Assembly: GCA_021324675.1 (NCBI GenBank)
Contig: JAJPIR010000289.1
Location: 1-56,073 of the forward strand
Origin: Actinomycetota bacterium
Lineage (GTDB): Bacteria; Actinomycetota; Actinomycetes; Mycobacteriales; Pseudonocardiaceae
Reading direction: 5' to 3'
Length of the DNA stretch: 56,073 bases
The translations under genes and the position numbers were made by a program. Shown piece after piece: positions 55,058 to 56,073 of the stretch. Numbering within the stretch: position 1 is the first letter of the stretch; every line of letters starts with the position of its first letter. The notes beneath the pieces were generated by a model that had not been told where the DNA came from, did no database searches, and was given only the letters and a program-made list of their open reading frames with translations.

Positions 55058-56073
55058 CGCGCCAGGTCATGGCCGCCCAGGATCTGACCGAAGCGGCTGC
55101 GCTGCCTGAGACACCCAATGTGGAGGGCGCCTACCCCCGGGTAAGTCGAGTCCAGCTGGACGAGCTGAAGCCGTACGGCCAACGGCGACGCATCAACGCC
55201 GGCGAGGTGCTGTATACCGAGGGTGATCCGAGTGAGTCGTTCTATGTCATCCTGGCCGGTCGGGTCGCGATGGTCGAGGGATACGGCACCGATGACCAGC
55301 GAGTGGTACGGGTGCACGGCCCCGGGCGGTTCCTGGGGGAGCTGAGCCTGCTCACCGGTCAGACCGAGTTTTTCACGGCGGTGGCGTTGGAAGACGGCGA
55401 GGTGCTCGCCGTACCCGTCGAGGGGCTGTCCGCAGTCGTCTCGCGGGATCCGGCGCTCGGTGACGAGATCCTGCGCGCCTGCCTGGTTCGCCGCACATTG
55501 GCGATCGGGCTCGGGGCTGGGTTCCGCATCATCGGCTCGGCGTATTCACAGGACACTCGACGGCTGCGCGATTTCGCCATGCGCAACCGGCTGCCGCACC
55601 GTTTCATCGACTTGGAAAGCGACCCCACCGCGGAGCACCTGCTACGTCAGTTCGGCATCGGGCCTGCCGAGACCCCGGTGGTCGTGTGGCGCGACCGGAT
55701 GCTGCGTAATCCGAGCAATGCTGAGCTGGCCCAGCTGGTAGGGCTGGTCACGGTATCGGGCAGCGGATCGACTTGTGACCTGATCGTCGTCGGCGCGGGC
55801 CCGGCCGGACTTGCCACGTCCGTCTACGGCGCGTCGGAAGGCTTGAGCACGGTCGCGGTGGATGCGGTGGCCATCGGGGGGCAGGCCGCGACGACCTCAC
55901 GGATCGAGAACTACCTCGGCTTCCCCGCCGGGATATCCGGCGGAGAGCTGGCTGACCGTGCGGCGATCCAAGCCAGGAAGTTCGGGGCCCGCACCAGCGT
56001 GCCCGTCACCGCTCAGCAACTGACCCGCGACGACGGGCAGTACCGGATCCGGTTTGCGGATGGGACCGACGTA
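55054..56073 (+). CDS. Thioredoxin reductase with cyclic-nucleotide-binding domain, 5' part
   Basis: An incomplete gene; it runs off the window. Residues 25-140 are a cNMP-binding domain: YGQRRRINAGEVLYTEGDPS, FYVILAGRVAMVEGYGTDDQ, HGPGRFLGELSLLTGQTEFF. Residues 165-235 resemble a glutaredoxin-like spacer (FAMRNRLPHRFIDLESDPTA; GIGPAETPVVVWRDRMLRNP). From about 245 starts the FAD-dependent reductase with DLIVVGAGPAGLATSVYGAS and GGQAATTSRIENYLGFPAGI. The redox Cys pair lies beyond the window. This domain order is known for actinobacterial reductases and may pair with the trx gene. ATG 55054 overlaps the preceding stop. Confidence 0.88.
   Translation, partial: MTRQVMAAQDLTEAAALPETPNVEGAYPRVSRVQLDELKPYGQRRRINAGEVLYTEGDPSESFYVILAGRVAMVEGYGTDDQRVVRVHGPGRFLGELSLLTGQTEFFTAVALEDGEVLAVPVEGLSAVVSRDPALGDEILRACLVRRTLAIGLGAGFRIIGSAYSQDTRRLRDFAMRNRLPHRFIDLESDPTAEHLLRQFGIGPAETPVVVWRDRMLRNPSNAELAQLVGLVTVSGSGSTCDLIVVGAGPAGLATSVYGASEGLSTVAVDAVAIGGQAATTSRIENYLGFPAGISGGELADRAAIQARKFGARTSVPVTAQQLTRDDGQYRIRFADGTDV

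Overview
The window is high-GC DNA that I read as coming from an actinomycete. The firmest marker is a WhiB-family [4Fe-4S] regulator (13305-13655), a family known from Actinomycetota and their phages. PucR-type GAF/HTH regulators, DUF5709, DUF2795 and a dnaK-grpE-cbpA-cbpM chaperone operon fit the same origin. The order (Pseudonocardiales, Mycobacteriales or another) cannot be settled by eye. I see no rRNA, tRNA or CRISPR array.

Layout. 1-2483: the 3' end of an IS630-type transposase abuts a STAS gene that has lost its normal start; next is a frameshifted PucR-type regulator ending in a perfect 24-bp inverted repeat. 2831-6696 (minus strand): a decaying sensory cluster with a broken MEDS gene, a GAF remnant, an unknown membrane protein, a one-domain KaiC-like ATPase, a response regulator with an in-frame TAG, and a second broken MEDS gene. 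7303-13905: stress metabolism and envelope genes (zinc alcohol dehydrogenase, SRPBCC membrane protein, DJ-1/PfpI, RidA, HdeD-like, HtrA protease, WhiB, DUF2795). 14339-22119: AI-2E transporter and Dps mixed with wreckage: an APC permease with a large internal deletion, a seven-repeat WD40 fragment, a transketolase fragment, a frameshifted DJ-1 gene and a frameshifted second copy of the unknown membrane protein. 22741-31725: PRC-barrel, DUF5709, DksA-like, Hsp20, DUF2267, an unknown small protein with a PsiE gene, HdeD-like, STAS, an internally deleted HtpX, HAD phosphatase, an alternative-oxidase-like diiron protein and an SRPBCC protein. 32100-44325: a phosphoribosyltransferase-erythromycin esterase fusion, an alpha/beta hydrolase, a second unknown-small-protein/DUF2267 pair, pentapeptide repeats, lipid kinase, PPK2, lipoprotein, AraC regulator, DUF1931 histone-fold protein, release-factor-like protein, OsmC, PRC-barrel and DsbA-like proteins. 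44431-46377: an intact paralogue of the first PucR regulator with a related hairpin downstream. 46560-56073: hsp20, a GSP17M-like gene and the tightly packed run dnaK-grpE-cbpA-cbpM-clpB-trx-doxX-trxB, cut by the window end.

Together this looks like a stress and dormancy island: protein repair, redox and carbonyl defence, polyphosphate metabolism, DNA protection by Dps and a histone-fold protein, and many signalling domains (STAS, GAF, MEDS, KaiC, receiver). About ten genes carry frameshifts, a nonsense codon or deletions. The large deletions in the permease and HtpX genes, and the broken permease reading frame, indicate real gene decay. Single-base shifts elsewhere could partly be sequencing error. 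The least explained signals are the inverted-repeat element found at three sites, the twice-seen pairing of a roughly 118-residue unknown family with DUF2267, and the duplicated unknown membrane family.
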